A stretch of DNA of 64,000 nt. It comes from Moritella dasanensis ArB 0140. Lineage in GTDB: Bacteria > Pseudomonadota > Gammaproteobacteria > Enterobacterales > Moritellaceae. The notes under the pieces were generated by a model. That model was given only the letters and a program-made list of their open reading frames with translations. It did no database searches and had not been told where the DNA came from. The translations under genes were made by a program, and so were the position numbers. Positions 19,443-31,603 of the stretch are shown here, in pieces; position 1 is the stretch's first letter, and every line of letters starts with the position of its first letter. The stretch is taken from contig NZ_AKXQ01000025.1 in the NCBI RefSeq assembly GCF_000276805.1, positions 1-64,000 on the forward strand. The letters are read 5' to 3'.

Positions 19443-22400
19443 CTAATCAAATTCAAGATCAACATTTCCCGACCCTAACATCAGCTCTAATCCATAGAGG
19501 AGCTCGTCGGTGGGTGATACTCGCCATTCGACACCTAAGGTCAATTTAGCCTTGGCATCGGCGCGTTGATAAACTATGTTTATGGGACAAGTACCTGCAC
19601 GATAAGGTTCAAGTGTTTCCATAAACTTACCCATAAACGCATCATTTATTTTGTCTGCATTTAACTGCAATGTGAGGCCTCGCGCATAACGTTCACGCGC
19701 AGCTTCGATATCCATCACTTCTCTAGCGGTCATCTTATACCCGCCGTTGAAATCGTCAAAGCTGACCTCTCCGGTAATCACTAAAATGCGATCTTTAGCG
19801 ATATATTCCTCATAACGTTCAAACGCTTCTGAGAAGAACATCACACTTAAGCGGCCACTCTTATCATCAATTTCTAAGATCCCCATACGGGTACCTTTTT
19901 TGGTCACTTTCACTTGTGCAGAAATAACCAAACCAACCGCCGTCACAACTTTACCACGTTCGGTCGGTTTAACATCTTTCAAACGATTGCTCGAATAACG
20001 CTTAACTTCTTTAATATACTGATTAATTGGATGACCAGTAAGATAAAGACCCAGCGTTTCGCGTTCCCCTTCCAGCCAAATTTTATCAGGCCATTCCGGT
20101 ACATCGGCAAACTTACTTTCTATTTCTTCAGGTTCGGTGGTTAAAATACCAAACAGATCGCTTTGACCATATGATTCAGCCATTGCATGCTGCGCTGCCG
20201 CTTTCATTGCTTCCGGTAAGGTAGCATGTAACGCAGCGCGATGAGGACCTAATTTATCTAATGCTCCAGCGTAAATTAGTTTTTCCATTATACGTTTATT
20301 GATCTTTTTCAAATCAACACGATTACAAAAATCAAATAAGTCAGTGAACTCGCCACCACTTTCACGCGCAGCAATAATGGCGTCAATCGGGCCTTCACCC
20401 ACGCCTTTAATAGCCCCAATACCATAAATAATGGTTTGGTCTTCATCGACGTTAAACTTAAATAAACCTTTGTTCACGTCAGGCGGTAAAATCGTCAGCC
20501 CCATGCGTTCAACTTCATCGACCAGCGTCACGACTTTCTCGGTATTATCCATATCCGCAGACATTACAGCCGCGATGAAATAAGACGGGTAATGGGTCTT
20601 CATCCACAACGTTTGATACGATACTAGCGCATAAGCAGCCGAATGCGATTTATTGAAACCGTAACCAGCGAACTTTTCTACCAGATCGAAGATCTTCATC
20701 GACAGATCACCGTCGACACCGTTATTTATCGCACCTTCTTTGAAAGTACCACGCTGTTTTTCCATCTCTTCTAGTTTTTTCTTACCCATAGCACGACGCA
20801 ACATGTCGGCGCCACCTAGGGTATAACCAGATAAGACTTGGGCAATCTGCATAACTTGTTCTTGATACAAGATAATGCCGTAAGTCGGATCGAGGATTTC
20901 TTTCAACGATTCATGTTGATACTGAGCATCAGGGTAAGATACTTCTTCACGACCATGCTTACGGTCAATAAAGTTATCTACCATGCCTGATTGCAGTGGA
21001 CCAGGACGGAACAAGGCCACTAGGGCAATCATGTCTTCAAAACTATCCGGTTTTAAACGGCGGATCAGATCTTTCATACCACGAGATTCAAGCTGGAATA
21101 CCGCGGTAGTTTCTGAACGCTGCAACAAGTCAAAACATCTTTGATCGGTAATATCAATTGACTCAATGCGAATTTCTTTTTTACCTTTCTTAACGAGATG
21201 TGGGTTCGCCATATCCAGCGCCCACTGAATAATGGTTAAGGTTCGTAGACCCAAGAAATCGAATTTAACCAGCCCGGCTTCTTCCACGTCATTTTTATCA
21301 AACTGGGTGACCGGGTTACTACCGACATCATCACAATATAGTGGTGAAAAATCGGTGATCAAGGTAGGTGAAATTACCACACCGCCGGCATGTTTACCGG
21401 CGTTACGTATAACACCTTCGAGAATACGTGCCATATCAACCAACGCACGTACTTCTTCATCGCCTTGGTACAACTCATCCAAGCGTGGTTCAATTTCCCA
21501 TGCTTTGGTTAAGTTCATCCCCGGATCGGCCGGAATAAGCTTAGAAATTCGATCAACAAAACCAAACGGATGACCAAGCACACGTCCGACATCGCGAATT
21601 ACCGCTTTTGCTGCCATGGTACCAAAAGTAATGATCTGACTTACCGCATCACGACCATACAATTCAGCAACATGATCGATTACTTCATCACGACGGTCCA
21701 TGCAGAAATCGACATCGAAATCGGGCATAGAGACACGTTCTGGATTCAAGAAACGCTCGAACAATAATTCATATTCAATCGGATCAAGATCAGTAATTTT
21801 AAGCGCGTAAGCTACTAATGAACCAGCGCCGGACCCGCGACCAGGACCAACTGGAATATTGTTGTCCTTACTCCACTGGATGAACTCCATTACGATCAAG
21901 AAGTAACCAGGGAATCCCATGTTGTTAATTACTTTCAGTTCGATATCTAGACGTTCTTCATAAGCCGGACGCTGACGTTCACGCTCAGCTGGATCGGGAA
22001 AGAGAAAATCTAATCGCTCTACTAACCCATCTTCAGATACCTTAACTAAAAAATCTTCGGTAGAAAGATCACCCGTTGGGAAGTTAGGTAAGAAATATTC
22101 ACCTAAACGAACGGTCGCATTACAACGCTTGGCAATTTCAACCGAGTTAGCTAACGCTTCCGGGATATCGGCAAATAGCGCACACATCTCTTCTTCGCTG
22201 CGTAAGTACTGTTGCTTGCTGTACAGCCTAGGACGACGTTTATCTTCTAACGTATAACCATCATGGATCGATACTCGGACCTCATGGGCATCAAATTCAT
22301 CTTCATTCAAGAATACGACGTCATTAGTGGCAACGACAGGCAATTGATGCTGATTAGCAAACTCAACGGCCATGTGTAAGTAAGTTTCTTCGTCCTGACG

Positions 22401-22922
22401 TCCAGTACGGATAAGTTCAAGATAATAGCTATCAGGAAAATGGCTTTGGTAAAATTGTAAACACTGTTGTGCAACTTCATTATTACCTTTTAATAAGGCT
22501 TTACCAATGTCACCGTTACGACCACCTGATAATAAAATAACGCCTTGAGCATGCTCTGCTAACCAAGCTTTATCAATAATGGCACGGCCATCAACATGAC
22601 CACGGCTATACGCTTTAGAGATCAATACCGTTATATTGTTATAACCTTTATTATCTTTGGCTAACGCGGTGAGCTTAAATTGCTCTTCAGGGTATTCTTC
22701 ACTTTGCACCCAAAAATCAGCACCAATGATGGGTTTAACCCCAGCGCCTTGCATCGCACCATAAAACTTAACCAATGCACACATATTAGTCTGATCGGTT
22801 AATGCTACCGCCGGCATATTGAGTTCTTGTAAACGGGGCGCTAGACGTTTAATACGTACGAGGCTGTCCACCATCGAAAACTCAGAGTGTAAATGCAGGT
22901 GAATAAAACGAGGTTCTGCCAT
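19443..22922 (-). CDS. dnaE: DNA polymerase III alpha subunit DnaE
   Basis: DnaE is the catalytic subunit of the replicative polymerase. The 1159 residues match E. coli (1160). The N-terminal PHP domain opens with [15 protein letters not shown]; the palm contains [12 protein letters not shown] with the catalytic aspartates near residues 401 and 403. Fingers, helix-hairpin-helix and an OB domain ([19 protein letters not shown] near 1000) follow. It sits between rnhB and accA as in E. coli; both gaps are below 90 bp, consistent with one operon. Confidence 0.98.
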   Translation of the reverse strand: MAEPRFIHLHLHSEFSMVDSLVRIKRLAPRLQELNMPAVALTDQTNMCALVKFYGAMQGAGVKPIIGADFWVQSEEYPEEQFKLTALAKDNKGYNNITVLISKAYSRGHVDGRAIIDKAWLAEHAQGVILLSGGRNGDIGKALLKGNNEVAQQCLQFYQSHFPDSYYLELIRTGRQDEETYLHMAVEFANQHQLPVVATNDVVFLNEDEFDAHEVRVSIHDGYTLEDKRRPRLYSKQQYLRSEEEMCALFADIPEALANSVEIAKRCNATVRLGEYFLPNFPTGDLSTEDFLVKVSEDGLVERLDFLFPDPAERERQRPAYEERLDIELKVINNMGFPGYFLIVMEFIQWSKDNNIPVGPGRGSGAGSLVAYALKITDLDPIEYELLFERFLNPERVSMPDFDVDFCMDRRDEVIDHVAELYGRDAVSQIITFGTMAAKAVIRDVGRVLGHPFGFVDRISKLIPADPGMNLTKAWEIEPRLDELYQGDEEVRALVDMARILEGVIRNAGKHAGGVVISPTLITDFSPLYCDDVGSNPVTQFDKNDVEEAGLVKFDFLGLRTLTIIQWALDMANPHLVKKGKKEIRIESIDITDQRCFDLLQRSETTAVFQLESRGMKDLIRRLKPDSFEDMIALVALFRPGPLQSGMVDNFIDRKHGREEVSYPDAQYQHESLKEILDPTYGIILYQEQVMQIAQVLSGYTLGGADMLRRAMGKKKLEEMEKQRGTFKEGAINNGVDGDLSMKIFDLVEKFAGYGFNKSHSAAYALVSYQTLWMKTHYPSYFIAAVMSADMDNTEKVVTLVDEVERMGLTILPPDVNKGLFKFNVDEDQTIIYGIGAIKGVGEGPIDAIIAARESGGEFTDLFDFCNRVDLKKINKRIMEKLIYAGALDKLGPHRAALHATLPEAMKAAAQHAMAESYGQSDLFGILTTEPEEIESKFADVPEWPDKIWLEGERETLGLYLTGHPINQYIKEVKRYSSNRLKDVKPTERGKVVTAVGLVISAQVKVTKKGTRMGILEIDDKSGRLSVMFFSEAFERYEEYIAKDRILVITGEVSFDDFNGGYKMTAREVMDIEAARERYARGLTLQLNADKINDAFMGKFMETLEPYRAGTCPINIVYQRADAKAKLTLGVEWRVSPTDELLYGLELMLGSGNVDLEFD

Positions 22923-23003
22923 AAATAAAACTTTCTGCTAATTGAGAGTAGATAAAATAAAACGGGAAACAATAACGTTAAAGTGGCACGCGGCCACCTC
23001 AGC

Positions 23004-23603
23004 TTATTTTAATAGACCCAAGGCCCGTTGCACAGGTTTAAAACTTTTACGATATTCTTCTGTCGGCCCAAGTTCAGCTAACTTTTCCATATGCGCCTTG
23101 GTTGGATAACCTTTGTGTTGAGCAAAACCATACTCAGGAAAACGTTTATCGAGTTCTTCCATCTCAGCATCGCGCACTACTTTTGCTAAGATCGACGCAG
23201 CACTTATCTCGGCTACGCGTAAATCACCTTTAACAATCGCTTCGGCGGACATAGGTAATGCCGGGCAACGATTACCATCAATAAACACATGCTCAGGTTG
23301 TATTGGCAGTCCAGCAACAGCGCGCTGCATAGCCAGCATAGTCGCTTGTAAGATATTCAGCTCATCAATCTCTTCTGGGCTACAACGACCAATGCTCCAG
23401 GCTAATGCTTTCTCTTTAATTTCCGGGAACAACAGCTGGCGTTTTTTCTCACTCAATTTTTTTGAGTCCGTTAATCCAATAATGGGGTTGTTTGGATCTA
23501 ATATCACTGCGGCGGTAACAACATCGCCCACTAATGGACCACGTCCTACTTCGTCAACACCAGCAACAAGTTTCCCTTCTGGGTAAATTATTTCATCATA
23601 CAT
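23004..23603 (-). CDS. rnhB: Ribonuclease HII RnhB
   Basis: RNase HII cleaves RNA in RNA-DNA hybrids and starts ribonucleotide excision repair. The protein is 199 residues with the type 2 signature [17 protein letters not shown] (active-site D and E near residues 16-17). Further acidic positions lie in IDGNRCP near 110 and VRDAEM near 143. It starts 15 bp after lpxB and precedes dnaE, matching the E. coli lpxA-lpxB-rnhB-dnaE order. Confidence 0.97.
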   Translation of the reverse strand: MYDEIIYPEGKLVAGVDEVGRGPLVGDVVTAAVILDPNNPIIGLTDSKKLSEKKRQLLFPEIKEKALAWSIGRCSPEEIDELNILQATMLAMQRAVAGLPIQPEHVFIDGNRCPALPMSAEAIVKGDLRVAEISAASILAKVVRDAEMEELDKRFPEYGFAQHKGYPTKAHMEKLAELGPTEEYRKSFKPVQRALGLLK

Positions 23604-23618
23604 TTTTAGTTACCTGCT

Positions 23619-24791
23619 CTATTTTTGCGATATTGCTGGGATATTATTGTCATTAATTAATTCAAGTACTGCATCTGCAGCTTGTTTGTCGGCATTACAA
23701 CGAATTTGCTTATGCAGCTCAGTAAAATGTTCGAGCAACTCCGCGTTGTCTGTCGTTAACAGCTTAGCCATTTCTTCAGCCAAAATATCTGGTTGGCAAT
23801 CATCTTGTAACCGCTCTGCGACAATTTCTTTTTTCGCTAATAAGTTAGGTAATGATACAAATGGCGCTTTCATCAAGCGTAGCATGATCTTATAGGTTAA
23901 CGGTTTAACGCGATAACCTACCACCATAGCACGTTTCATCAACATGGTTTCCAGTGCAGCGGTACCAGACGCTAACAATACAGCATCAGCAACCGCCATC
24001 GCTTCACGCGCATGGCCATCTAAGATGATCACATCAAGCTCAGGGGCAACGTCTTGCTTAATGGCGAGAAACTGTGCTTTACGTTCTTCATTGACCATAG
24101 GCACAACAAACTGTAAATCATTAAAACGTTGTTTTAATAAAATAGCTGTTTCTAAAAAACTGGCCGACAGTAGTCCAACTTCACCAGCCCGACTCCCTGG
24201 AAGAATAGCAACATAACGCTGCTTAAGGTCCAGTTTTAATTCGCGAATAGCAGCTTGCTTATCGGCGCCCGCTAAGGGGATCGAATCAGCCATGGTATGG
24301 CCAATAAAGCGACAAGGCACATCATATTCATCATAGAAGGCTTTTTCAAACGGTAGAAAGGCTAAGACCATATCTACAGCTTTTTTAATTTTGAAAACAC
24401 GCTTTTGACGCCATGCCCAAACTGAAGGGCTAACATAGTGTACGGTTTTTATACCGCTCGCTTTGAGCTTTAATTCAATGGGAATATTAAAATCTGGCGC
24501 ATCAACACCAATGAAGATATCAGGCGGGTTTTGTTTAAAATGGGCTAAGACTTCTCGTTTAACTTTAAACAGTCTTGGTAATCGACCCAGTACTTCCACT
24601 AGACCAAATACAGATAGCTCTTCCATTTCGAACAACGTATTAAAACCAAGCGCTTGCATGCGAGGTCCAGCAATACCTTCGAAAATGGCATCAGGGTGAC
24701 GGGATTTAATTTCTTTGATCAGGGCGGCAGCTAAAATATCGCCGGAGACTTCCCCGGCGATAATACCAATACGTAATGGTTTCGTTGTCAT
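23619..24791 (-). CDS. lpxB: Lipid-A-disaccharide synthase LpxB
   Basis: LpxB condenses UDP-2,3-diacylglucosamine with lipid X to form the tetra-acyl disaccharide 1-phosphate of lipid A. The 390-residue GT-B type glycosyltransferase opens with [15 protein letters not shown] (signature GExSGD at about 13-18). Later family motifs include [12 protein letters not shown] near 126 and LPGSRAGEV near 198. It acts at the cytoplasmic face of the inner membrane and follows lpxA by about 25 bp. Confidence 0.97.
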   Translation of the reverse strand: MTTKPLRIGIIAGEVSGDILAAALIKEIKSRHPDAIFEGIAGPRMQALGFNTLFEMEELSVFGLVEVLGRLPRLFKVKREVLAHFKQNPPDIFIGVDAPDFNIPIELKLKASGIKTVHYVSPSVWAWRQKRVFKIKKAVDMVLAFLPFEKAFYDEYDVPCRFIGHTMADSIPLAGADKQAAIRELKLDLKQRYVAILPGSRAGEVGLLSASFLETAILLKQRFNDLQFVVPMVNEERKAQFLAIKQDVAPELDVIILDGHAREAMAVADAVLLASGTAALETMLMKRAMVVGYRVKPLTYKIMLRLMKAPFVSLPNLLAKKEIVAERLQDDCQPDILAEEMAKLLTTDNAELLEHFTELHKQIRCNADKQAADAVLELINDNNIPAISQK

Positions 24792-24816
24792 TGTAAGCTA
24801 TCTATAAAGAATACGA

Positions 24817-25587
24817 TTAACGAATAATACCACGTTCATTGGTTTTTAAAAATTCTGTAAACAAAGCAACACTTGGTTGTTCATTTGCACTTTCTTCTAA
24901 TGCAGCTAATGCTTCCGCTACGGTATTACCTTGGCGGAACACGATACGGTAAGCACGCTTAACGGCCTTAATAGCCTCAGCATCAAACCCACGGCGTCTA
25001 AGGCCTTCAGAGTTGATACCAAAGGGCTTAGCATGGTGACCCGATGCCATCACATAAGGCGGAATATCTTTAATAATAACCGAACCACCGGCAACGAAGG
25101 CATGAGAACCCACTTTACCAAATTGGTGGATTGCCGCATGACCACCAAAGATCACGTGATCACCAATATGTACATGGCCCGCTAAAGTGGCGTTATTAGC
25201 AAAAATACAGTTGTCACCGATGATAACATCGTGTGCAACGTGGGCATTTACCATGAATAAGCTATTGCTACCAATTTTGGTTAAACCTTGGTCTTGAACT
25301 GTACCACGGTGGATAGTCACGCCTTCACGGAAAACGTTATTATCACCAATCTCAAGACGCGTGTTTTCACCTGCGTATTTTAGATCTTGGCATTCTTCAC
25401 CAATTGAGCCAAATTGGAAAAAGCGATTACCTTTACCAATTTTACACGGGCCATTGATAACAACATGAGAAGCAATGACACAGTCATCGCCAATCTCAAC
25501 ATTCTCACCAACGATAGTCCAAGGACCAATTTTTACATTATTACCAATTGTTGCGCTTTCATGCACAATAGCAGTTTCATGGATCAC
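24817..25587 (-). CDS. lpxA: Acyl-ACP:UDP-N-acetylglucosamine O-acyltransferase LpxA
   Basis: LpxA starts lipid A synthesis by transferring a 3-hydroxyacyl chain to UDP-GlcNAc. It is a left-handed beta-helix trimer; hexapeptide repeats run over about residues 1-185, with the catalytic histidine in NAHVAHDV near 122. The longest frame begins at 25611 inside fabZ. The GTG at 25587, two bases after the fabZ stop, gives [15 protein letters not shown], which aligns with Vibrio LpxA starts, so I chose it (256 residues). Confidence 0.95.
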   Translation of the reverse strand: MIHETAIVHESATIGNNVKIGPWTIVGENVEIGDDCVIASHVVINGPCKIGKGNRFFQFGSIGEECQDLKYAGENTRLEIGDNNVFREGVTIHRGTVQDQGLTKIGSNSLFMVNAHVAHDVIIGDNCIFANNATLAGHVHIGDHVIFGGHAAIHQFGKVGSHAFVAGGSVIIKDIPPYVMASGHHAKPFGINSEGLRRRGFDAEAIKAVKRAYRIVFRQGNTVAEALAALEESANEQPSVALFTEFLKTNERGIIR

Positions 25588-25589
25588 GA

Positions 25590-26042
25590 TTAAGCCTCTC
25601 GTCTTGCGCACATGATTTCAGCATCACAAACTACTTTACCATCAACTTTTGCAATCGCAGTAAAAAAGCCAATACCACGGCGTTCTTTAATTAATTCAAT
25701 GTGTAGATGCATTACATCGCCAGGCACTACAGGTTTACGAAAACGCGCCTTATCAATACCGGCAAAATAATACAGTTCATTATCACCAGGGCCGCCATCT
25801 GTCTTATACCCTAACAAACCAGATGCTTGCGCTAACGCTTCTAAAATCAATACACCAGGGAAAATAGGATTAGTTGGAAAATGACCCGTAAATTGCGGCT
25901 CATTAACCGATACATTTTTAATTGCATGGATCGATTTTCCCGGTACATAATCCAATACACGATCAACCAGTAAAAACGGGTAGCGGTGTGGTAAAAGACT
26001 CATGATTTCTTGTATTTCAATGGTATTTTTTTGTTCGCTCAA
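25590..26042 (-). CDS. fabZ: 3-hydroxyacyl-ACP dehydratase FabZ
   Basis: FabZ dehydrates 3-hydroxyacyl-ACP in fatty acid elongation and shares its substrate pool with LpxA and LpxD. The 150-residue hot-dog protein has [15 protein letters not shown] and the catalytic segment [20 protein letters not shown], with the active-site histidine and glutamate near residues 54 and 68. It lies between lpxD (43 bp) and lpxA (2 bp), so the lipid A and phospholipid branch enzymes are made together. Confidence 0.97.
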   Translation of the reverse strand: MSEQKNTIEIQEIMSLLPHRYPFLLVDRVLDYVPGKSIHAIKNVSVNEPQFTGHFPTNPIFPGVLILEALAQASGLLGYKTDGGPGDNELYYFAGIDKARFRKPVVPGDVMHLHIELIKERRGIGFFTAIAKVDGKVVCDAEIMCARREA

Positions 26043-26085
26043 AATTTTAATTCCTGTCGCAACGAAAGCGTTATGGCGCTTAGGT

Positions 26086-27096
26086 TTAGCTTAATTTTTC
26101 TAGTTTAGATAAGCGTTTATGCATATCATCAATTTTCATTACACGGGCCGTTTGACGACGCCATTCACGATTAGTTTGTGCCGGAATACCAGATGAATAC
26201 AAACCCGCTTTATCAATTGGGCGCATTACCATCGACATACCTGTGATATTAACGTTATCGGTTATTTCCATATGACCATTGATAACACTACCACCACCAA
26301 TCATGCATTGTTTACCTAGTTTTAAGCTTCCTGCTAACAGAGTACCGCCAGAGATAGCGGTGTTTTCACCAATTTCTACATTATGGCCAACTTGACACTG
26401 ATTATCTAAAATCACGCCGTCGCTAATAATTGTATTATCTAACGCACCACGATCAATCGTTGTGCATGCGCCGATCTCAACACGGTCGCCAATAATCACA
26501 CGACCAAGTTGTGGGATCTTGATCCATTTTCCGCCATCATTTGCATAACCAAAGCCATCAGCGCCGATGACAGCACCACTTTGGATCAGGCAATCGCTAC
26601 CAATGGCAATATTGTGGTAAATAGTAACATTTGCCCACAATTTAGTGCTCTGACCAATGTTGGTATCTTTGCCAACAAAACAACCTGCACCGATAATCAC
26701 ATTATCCGCTAACGTCACACCTGTTTCGATAACAGCATTTGCACCGATTGCCACATTGTCACCTAATACCACATCATCTGCAATCACAGCACTTGGTGCA
26801 ATATCAGTCGCCGGTGCGGGTGTAGTATCAAGTAACTGTGCGACTAATGCAAAACCAACATATGGATTTTTCATCACTAATGCATTGGTTTTACACGCGG
26901 CAAGATCATCCGATTTAACAATGACAGCAGAGGCTGCAACAGTAGCGAGTTGATCGCTATATTTGCTATCACTTAAAAAAGTAATACTACCCGGCTGTGC
27001 ATTTTGCATCGAATTAATCGCACTAATCTCGATCCTGCCATCGCCGTGTAGCTCAGCTTGAATTGCCGTTGCTATTTGTTGTAACGTCATTGCCAT
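26086..27096 (-). CDS. lpxD: UDP-3-O-acylglucosamine N-acyltransferase LpxD
   Basis: LpxD adds the second acyl chain, to nitrogen, in lipid A synthesis. An N-terminal uridine-binding domain (about residues 1-100) is followed by a left-handed beta helix of hexapeptide repeats (about 100-290) and a C-terminal helix. The catalytic histidine lies in [18 protein letters not shown] near residue 237. The length of 336 agrees with the family (341 in E. coli). The start may be the ATG at 27096 or the in-frame ATG two codons later. Confidence 0.96.
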   Translation of the reverse strand: MAMTLQQIATAIQAELHGDGRIEISAINSMQNAQPGSITFLSDSKYSDQLATVAASAVIVKSDDLAACKTNALVMKNPYVGFALVAQLLDTTPAPATDIAPSAVIADDVVLGDNVAIGANAVIETGVTLADNVIIGAGCFVGKDTNIGQSTKLWANVTIYHNIAIGSDCLIQSGAVIGADGFGYANDGGKWIKIPQLGRVIIGDRVEIGACTTIDRGALDNTIISDGVILDNQCQVGHNVEIGENTAISGGTLLAGSLKLGKQCMIGGGSVINGHMEITDNVNITGMSMVMRPIDKAGLYSSGIPAQTNREWRRQTARVMKIDDMHKRLSKLEKLS

Positions 27097-27118
27097 GTTA
27101 AACCTTTCTACCTATAAA

Positions 27119-27163
27119 AAATTTATACTATTTTACTACATATTTTATGCTGTAAAATAGTAT
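27119..27163 (-). terminator. Hairpin with T-run between skp and lpxD
   Basis: ATACTATTTTAC (27125-27136) and GTAAAATAGTAT (27152-27163) form a perfect 12-bp stem. Read on the minus strand it is followed by AAATTTTTTAT. It lies after skp and before lpxD, so it could attenuate transcription into the lipid A genes rather than stop it fully. Confidence 0.6.
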
Positions 27164-27184
27164 TATTTGATGTTGTAAATATCG

Positions 27185-27682
27185 TTACTTGCTTAATTCT
27201 TGAATTATTTTGTCAGAAATATCTAATTTAGGATCAACAAATAGTGCGGCTTGCTTAGTCATCACAAGGTCATAACCATCACGCTTAGATACAGTCTCGA
27301 TTGCATTTTGTAATAATACCAGTAGTTTGTTATTTTCTTCTTGGCCACGACGCTGTTGATCTTCTTTAAATGCTTTGCCTTTTAATTTTAGCTGCGCATC
27401 TAATTCTTCTAACTTACGGACCAGTTTAGTTTGCTCTTGTGGTGTCATTAACGCGGCATCACGCTGACGTTTTTCGTTTAATGCTACCAACTCTGTTTGT
27501 AATTTATTGAGTTCAATCGCGCGCGTTTGGAATTCTTCATTCAAGCGTTTACCTATCGCTTCACGCTGTGGTAATTGCTGTAATATTTTACCTGCGTCAA
27601 CAACCGCATAACCCGCTGCACTTGCTGTAAACGATGCGCTAAGCGCCAATGCTAATACGGTTGTTTTAATAATTTTTTTCAT
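27185..27682 (-). CDS. skp: Periplasmic chaperone Skp (OmpH family)
   Basis: Skp is a jellyfish-shaped trimeric chaperone that holds outer-membrane proteins soluble in the periplasm. The 165 residues include a signal peptide (about 1-22, ending SFTASA) and the opening YAVVDAGKILQQLPQRE. A long basic, charged helical region (about 50-125) forms the tentacles. It lies between bamA and lpxD, the standard position. It acts in parallel with SurA, also in this window. Confidence 0.94.
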   Translation of the reverse strand: MKKIIKTTVLALALSASFTASAAGYAVVDAGKILQQLPQREAIGKRLNEEFQTRAIELNKLQTELVALNEKRQRDAALMTPQEQTKLVRKLEELDAQLKLKGKAFKEDQQRRGQEENNKLLVLLQNAIETVSKRDGYDLVMTKQAALFVDPKLDISDKIIQELSK

Positions 27683-27711
27683 GTTAATCCCTAATTAGAT
27701 TTAAACTTACG

Positions 27712-27739
27712 ACGTACGTTCTGATACTGAAACGTACGT
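27712..27739. repeat. Inverted repeat between bamA and skp
   Basis: ACGTACGTT (27712-27720) and AACGTACGT (27731-27739) form a 9-bp stem with a 10-nt loop in the short bamA-skp gap. There is no U-run, so it looks more like an RNA processing/stability hairpin or a protein site than a terminator. Confidence 0.5.
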
Positions 27740-27760
27740 ATTTATTCAATATGCTTTGGC

Positions 27761-30211
27761 TTAGAAAGTGCTACCAATATTAAAGGTGAATACTTCTGTT
27801 TTGTCGCCTTCATATTCTTTCAATGGCGTTGCTAGCGAGAATACTAACGGGCCCATTGGTGATAACCACTGTAAACTAACACCTAAAGAGGCACGTATGC
27901 GCGCAGGATCAGAATAGTCACCAAAATATTCACAATTTTTTGAACAACTTCCACTTGGATAATCACTGGAATTAAACTCGGTATCCCATACCGAACCGGC
28001 ATCAACAAAGACCGTAGTGCGCACGAGATTAGCGTATTCTTCGCTTAAAAATGGCGTAGGAAAAATCAGTTCAACACTACCCGTTGCTAGCGCATTACCA
28101 CCAACGGATGAATCTGTTCCTACATACACCGTATTACCACCATCATTACCTGAGCCAGGAGTCGTCTGTATACCTTTAGGGCTAATGGTATTGCTATTAA
28201 AGCCACGAACTGAGTAGAAACCACCTGCATAATAGTTTTCATAAAACGGTAAAATGTGATCATCGCCACCATCAGTCTTACCATAACCATTACCGTAAGC
28301 AACACGACCACGCATCAATACTGACCAGCGGTGGTTGCTTGAGATCGGCACATAATACTTATTATCTAAACTCATTTTAAAATACTGCACATCTGAACCT
28401 GGTACAGTCATAGTAAAGTTGGCTTTTTGTTCCGAACCAGATGTGGCAAATACCCCGCGGTTTAAAGTACGGCGACGCCAAGATGCAGAGACATCAAAAC
28501 CTTGGAACACCACGAAGCTACCATCAGCATCAAAGTCTTTATCATAAATTTCCCAAAATTTTTCTGTTTGGGCGTAAGTGGTGGTTTGTGAGATCTTATT
28601 CCACTCATAACCTAAGCTAAAGCTTAAGGTATTATTTTCATTAACAGGGAAACCTAACGTACCCGAGACACCATATGTACGGTTATTATAATCAACAATA
28701 TCGGCTTCTGACGCTTCAAAATCAGTGAAGTAAACCTTACCACCAAAGCTCACGCCATCAACCGTAAAGTACGGGTCGGTATAATTTAAGCTGGCATTTT
28801 TCGAGTAGTCATTAGTACTAACACTGATACCGGCCTTGTTACCGGTACCGAAGAAGTTATCCTGTTGAATACCGGCATTTAAACTTAAGCCGGATTCTGA
28901 ACCATAACCAATACCCGCATTAAATGAACCAGCAGGTTGTTCTTTCACTTGTACATTAACATCGACCACATCCATCTCACCAGGTACACGTACCGTATTG
29001 GTATTCACGGTTTCAAAGAAACCAAGTTGGTTAAGACGGGTTTTAGAACGGTCAATTAAGCGGTTCGATAACCAAGTACCTTCCATCTGACGCATTTCAC
29101 GGCGTAAGACTTCATCTTTAGTCACATCATTACCAGCAAAGTTAATCCGGCGCACATAAATGCGCGGACCCGGTTCAACAGCTATAGTTAAGTTAACCGT
29201 ATGGTCTTCATCATTAATTTCTGGGTAGGTCGATACTTTAGGGTAAGCGTAGCCGAAACGACTTAAATAACGGCTGAGACTTTCTTCTGTTGCAGTAACA
29301 CTTGCACCACTGTATAGCTCACCCGAATTAAGCGCTAATAAACCGCGTAATTCTTGTTCTTTATCTAGCAGGTCACCAGTTAACACAACATGACCGAGTT
29401 TATATTGTTCACCTTCATCGACTTTAAGGGTGATATAAATGCCTTGTTTGTCCGGTGTCATTGAAACTTGCGTTGATTCGGTTTTAAAGCGAATATAACC
29501 CTTATCAACATAATGACTACGCAGTTTCTCTAAATCACCGGCAAGCATTTGTTTTTGATACTGCTGATCAGCCATGAAGTTCCACCACGGCGTATGATCA
29601 CTCAGCTCAAATATATTCTTTAATTCTGCAGTTGAGTAAACACTGTTACCTAAGATGTTTAGCTGTTTAATTTCCGCGGATTTACCTTCAACAAAACTAA
29701 ATTTAATATCAATGCGATTACGTGGTAACGGGGTAATAATAGTATTTATTTTTGCACTGTAACGACCGGCGCCATAATAAAATTCTTGTAATCCCTGCTC
29801 TACCGAACGAATGATAGTACGGTCAATAGGCTCGCCAACACGAATACCGGATGAACTTAAGCTTTCTTGTAGTTGCTCTTCTGGGATCGCTTCATTACCA
29901 ACAAATTCAATGCTACTAATAGTGGGTAATTCAGTTACTTTAAAGACCAGTGTCGAACCATCACGGTACAACTCAATATCATCAAAGTTCCCTGATTCGT
30001 AAAGTTTTTTCACCGCTAACGCGGTATCATTGCTGCTGACGCTATCACCTTCTCGCAAAGGGATATTCAATAATGCCGCGCCTAGCGTGACACGTTGTAA
30101 GCCTTCGACTTGAATATCGTCAACAATGAAGTTCTTTGCCGCTGCTGTGGCACTGGTAATTAAGCAAGCACTTGAAAGTAGTACGCCAACTATATATTTA
30201 TTAATTATCAT
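27761..30211 (-). CDS. bamA: Outer-membrane protein assembly factor BamA
   Basis: BamA is the Omp85 core of the BAM complex. After the signal peptide (MIINKYIVGVLLSSACLI) come five POTRA domains (about residues 30-425) and a 16-strand barrel ending in a C-terminal phenylalanine (GSTF). The barrel has the conserved VRGFNS motif near residue 665. The longest frame starts at a TTG at 30238, but the ATG at 30211 begins the signal peptide cleanly, giving 816 residues, so I chose it. It is flanked by rseP and skp as in E. coli. Confidence 0.96.
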   Translation of the reverse strand: MIINKYIVGVLLSSACLITSATAAAKNFIVDDIQVEGLQRVTLGAALLNIPLREGDSVSSNDTALAVKKLYESGNFDDIELYRDGSTLVFKVTELPTISSIEFVGNEAIPEEQLQESLSSSGIRVGEPIDRTIIRSVEQGLQEFYYGAGRYSAKINTIITPLPRNRIDIKFSFVEGKSAEIKQLNILGNSVYSTAELKNIFELSDHTPWWNFMADQQYQKQMLAGDLEKLRSHYVDKGYIRFKTESTQVSMTPDKQGIYITLKVDEGEQYKLGHVVLTGDLLDKEQELRGLLALNSGELYSGASVTATEESLSRYLSRFGYAYPKVSTYPEINDEDHTVNLTIAVEPGPRIYVRRINFAGNDVTKDEVLRREMRQMEGTWLSNRLIDRSKTRLNQLGFFETVNTNTVRVPGEMDVVDVNVQVKEQPAGSFNAGIGYGSESGLSLNAGIQQDNFFGTGNKAGISVSTNDYSKNASLNYTDPYFTVDGVSFGGKVYFTDFEASEADIVDYNNRTYGVSGTLGFPVNENNTLSFSLGYEWNKISQTTTYAQTEKFWEIYDKDFDADGSFVVFQGFDVSASWRRRTLNRGVFATSGSEQKANFTMTVPGSDVQYFKMSLDNKYYVPISSNHRWSVLMRGRVAYGNGYGKTDGGDDHILPFYENYYAGGFYSVRGFNSNTISPKGIQTTPGSGNDGGNTVYVGTDSSVGGNALATGSVELIFPTPFLSEEYANLVRTTVFVDAGSVWDTEFNSSDYPSGSCSKNCEYFGDYSDPARIRASLGVSLQWLSPMGPLVFSLATPLKEYEGDKTEVFTFNIGSTF

Positions 30212-30247
30212 TCTGAGTAAATAATCCCTAAAACGCAATCCAATGAC

Positions 30248-31603
30248 TTATAAACGAGCAAAGTCATTAAATAAGGCAAGTCCCGTTAATAGCATAATAA
30301 TGACAGAACCAATTTTAAAACCAAACTCTTGAATCTTCTCAGATACAGGTCGGCCAGTAATCAGTTCAAATGTGTAATACACTAGATGACCACCATCCAG
30401 TACTGGCAGTGGCATTAAATTCATTAAGCCTAAATTAACACTAATCAAGGCAAGAAAACCTAAGAAATAAACCAAACCATAATCAGCACTGGCGCCAGCA
30501 CTTTTGGCAATTGAAATAGGTCCACTTAAGTTATTGAGCGATAAATCGCCCGTCACTAAACGGCCTATCATCTTAAAAGTAAGCGCGGTTAACTGCCAAG
30601 TACGCTCAACCGATTTTTGTACTGAATCTAGAATACCATATTGAATATCAACAAGATAATCTTCAGGATAACTAGCAACCACAGGCGCAACGCCTAAATA
30701 ACCTTTAAATGAGCCATCAGGACCAGTTTTTCCTTTTGGTGTCATCATTAATTCTAATTGTTGGCCATTACGCAGAATGCTTACCGCTAATGTTTGATCT
30801 GGGCTATTTTGTACTTTTTCTACCAGCATCATCCAACTATCAATTGGCTGCTGTGCAATGGCAATGATTTTGTCTCCCACGAGCAAGCCCGCTTTTTCGC
30901 CCGCACCGCCTTTAATAACGTCAGCCAATTCTTGACTCACTGCTGGTCGGTAAGGGGTTAAACCCATGCTTGATATTGGTGATTCGCGCTCAGGACTAAA
31001 CTTCCACTCACGTAAATCAACTTGTCGAGATACCGTGTAGTTAGTGTCCTCAAGATATAATTGCATCGCCATAGAGGATTCACCCATGTGCTCAATTAAC
31101 TTAAGACTAACGTCATTCCAATCTTGAACTGCTTGTCCATCAATCGCGGTAATAATCGCTTTATTCGTCACACCCGCCTGCGCCATAACAGAATGTGGGG
31201 CAACCTCACCGATCACAGGTTTTACACTCGGTACGCCGATCATAAACATCAGCCAAAAAGCCACAATCGCTAACGCGAAATTAGCTAAAGGCCCTGCGGC
31301 GACAATGGCAATTCTGGCTAATACCGGTTTACAGTTAAAGGATTGTGATTTTAATTCTTCTGGTACGTCATCAACGCGCTCATCAAGCATCTTAACAAAG
31401 CCGCCTAATGGGATCATAGCCACGGCATATTCAGTGCCATCTTTACCCGTGTGCATCCATAACGTTTTACCAAAACCAATCGAAAAACGTAATACTTTCA
31501 CGCCACAGCGACGCGCCACCCAAAAGTGACCAAATTCATGTATAGCAACTAAAATGCCTAGAGCAATAATAAATGCACCTAGATTCCATAACGACGATAT
31601 CAT
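30248..31603 (-). CDS. rseP: Site-2 membrane metalloprotease RseP
   Basis: RseP cuts the anti-sigma factor RseA within the membrane to release sigma E when outer-membrane assembly fails. The zinc motif HEFGH (residues 22-26) lies in the first transmembrane helix, and the second zinc-site motif LDGGH is near residue 403. Two PDZ domains lie between them (about 115-200 and 205-300). The ATG overlaps the dxr stop by 4 bp. It precedes bamA, whose folding pathway it monitors. Confidence 0.97.
   Translation of the reverse strand: MISSLWNLGAFIIALGILVAIHEFGHFWVARRCGVKVLRFSIGFGKTLWMHTGKDGTEYAVAMIPLGGFVKMLDERVDDVPEELKSQSFNCKPVLARIAIVAAGPLANFALAIVAFWLMFMIGVPSVKPVIGEVAPHSVMAQAGVTNKAIITAIDGQAVQDWNDVSLKLIEHMGESSMAMQLYLEDTNYTVSRQVDLREWKFSPERESPISSMGLTPYRPAVSQELADVIKGGAGEKAGLLVGDKIIAIAQQPIDSWMMLVEKVQNSPDQTLAVSILRNGQQLELMMTPKGKTGPDGSFKGYLGVAPVVASYPEDYLVDIQYGILDSVQKSVERTWQLTALTFKMIGRLVTGDLSLNNLSGPISIAKSAGASADYGLVYFLGFLALISVNLGLMNLMPLPVLDGGHLVYYTFELITGRPVSEKIQEFGFKIGSVIIMLLTGLALFNDFARL

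Noticed and set aside
30212-30238. TTG start for bamA giving nine extra residues
   Set aside because: The extra charged residues would spoil the signal peptide; the ATG at 30211 begins it cleanly.
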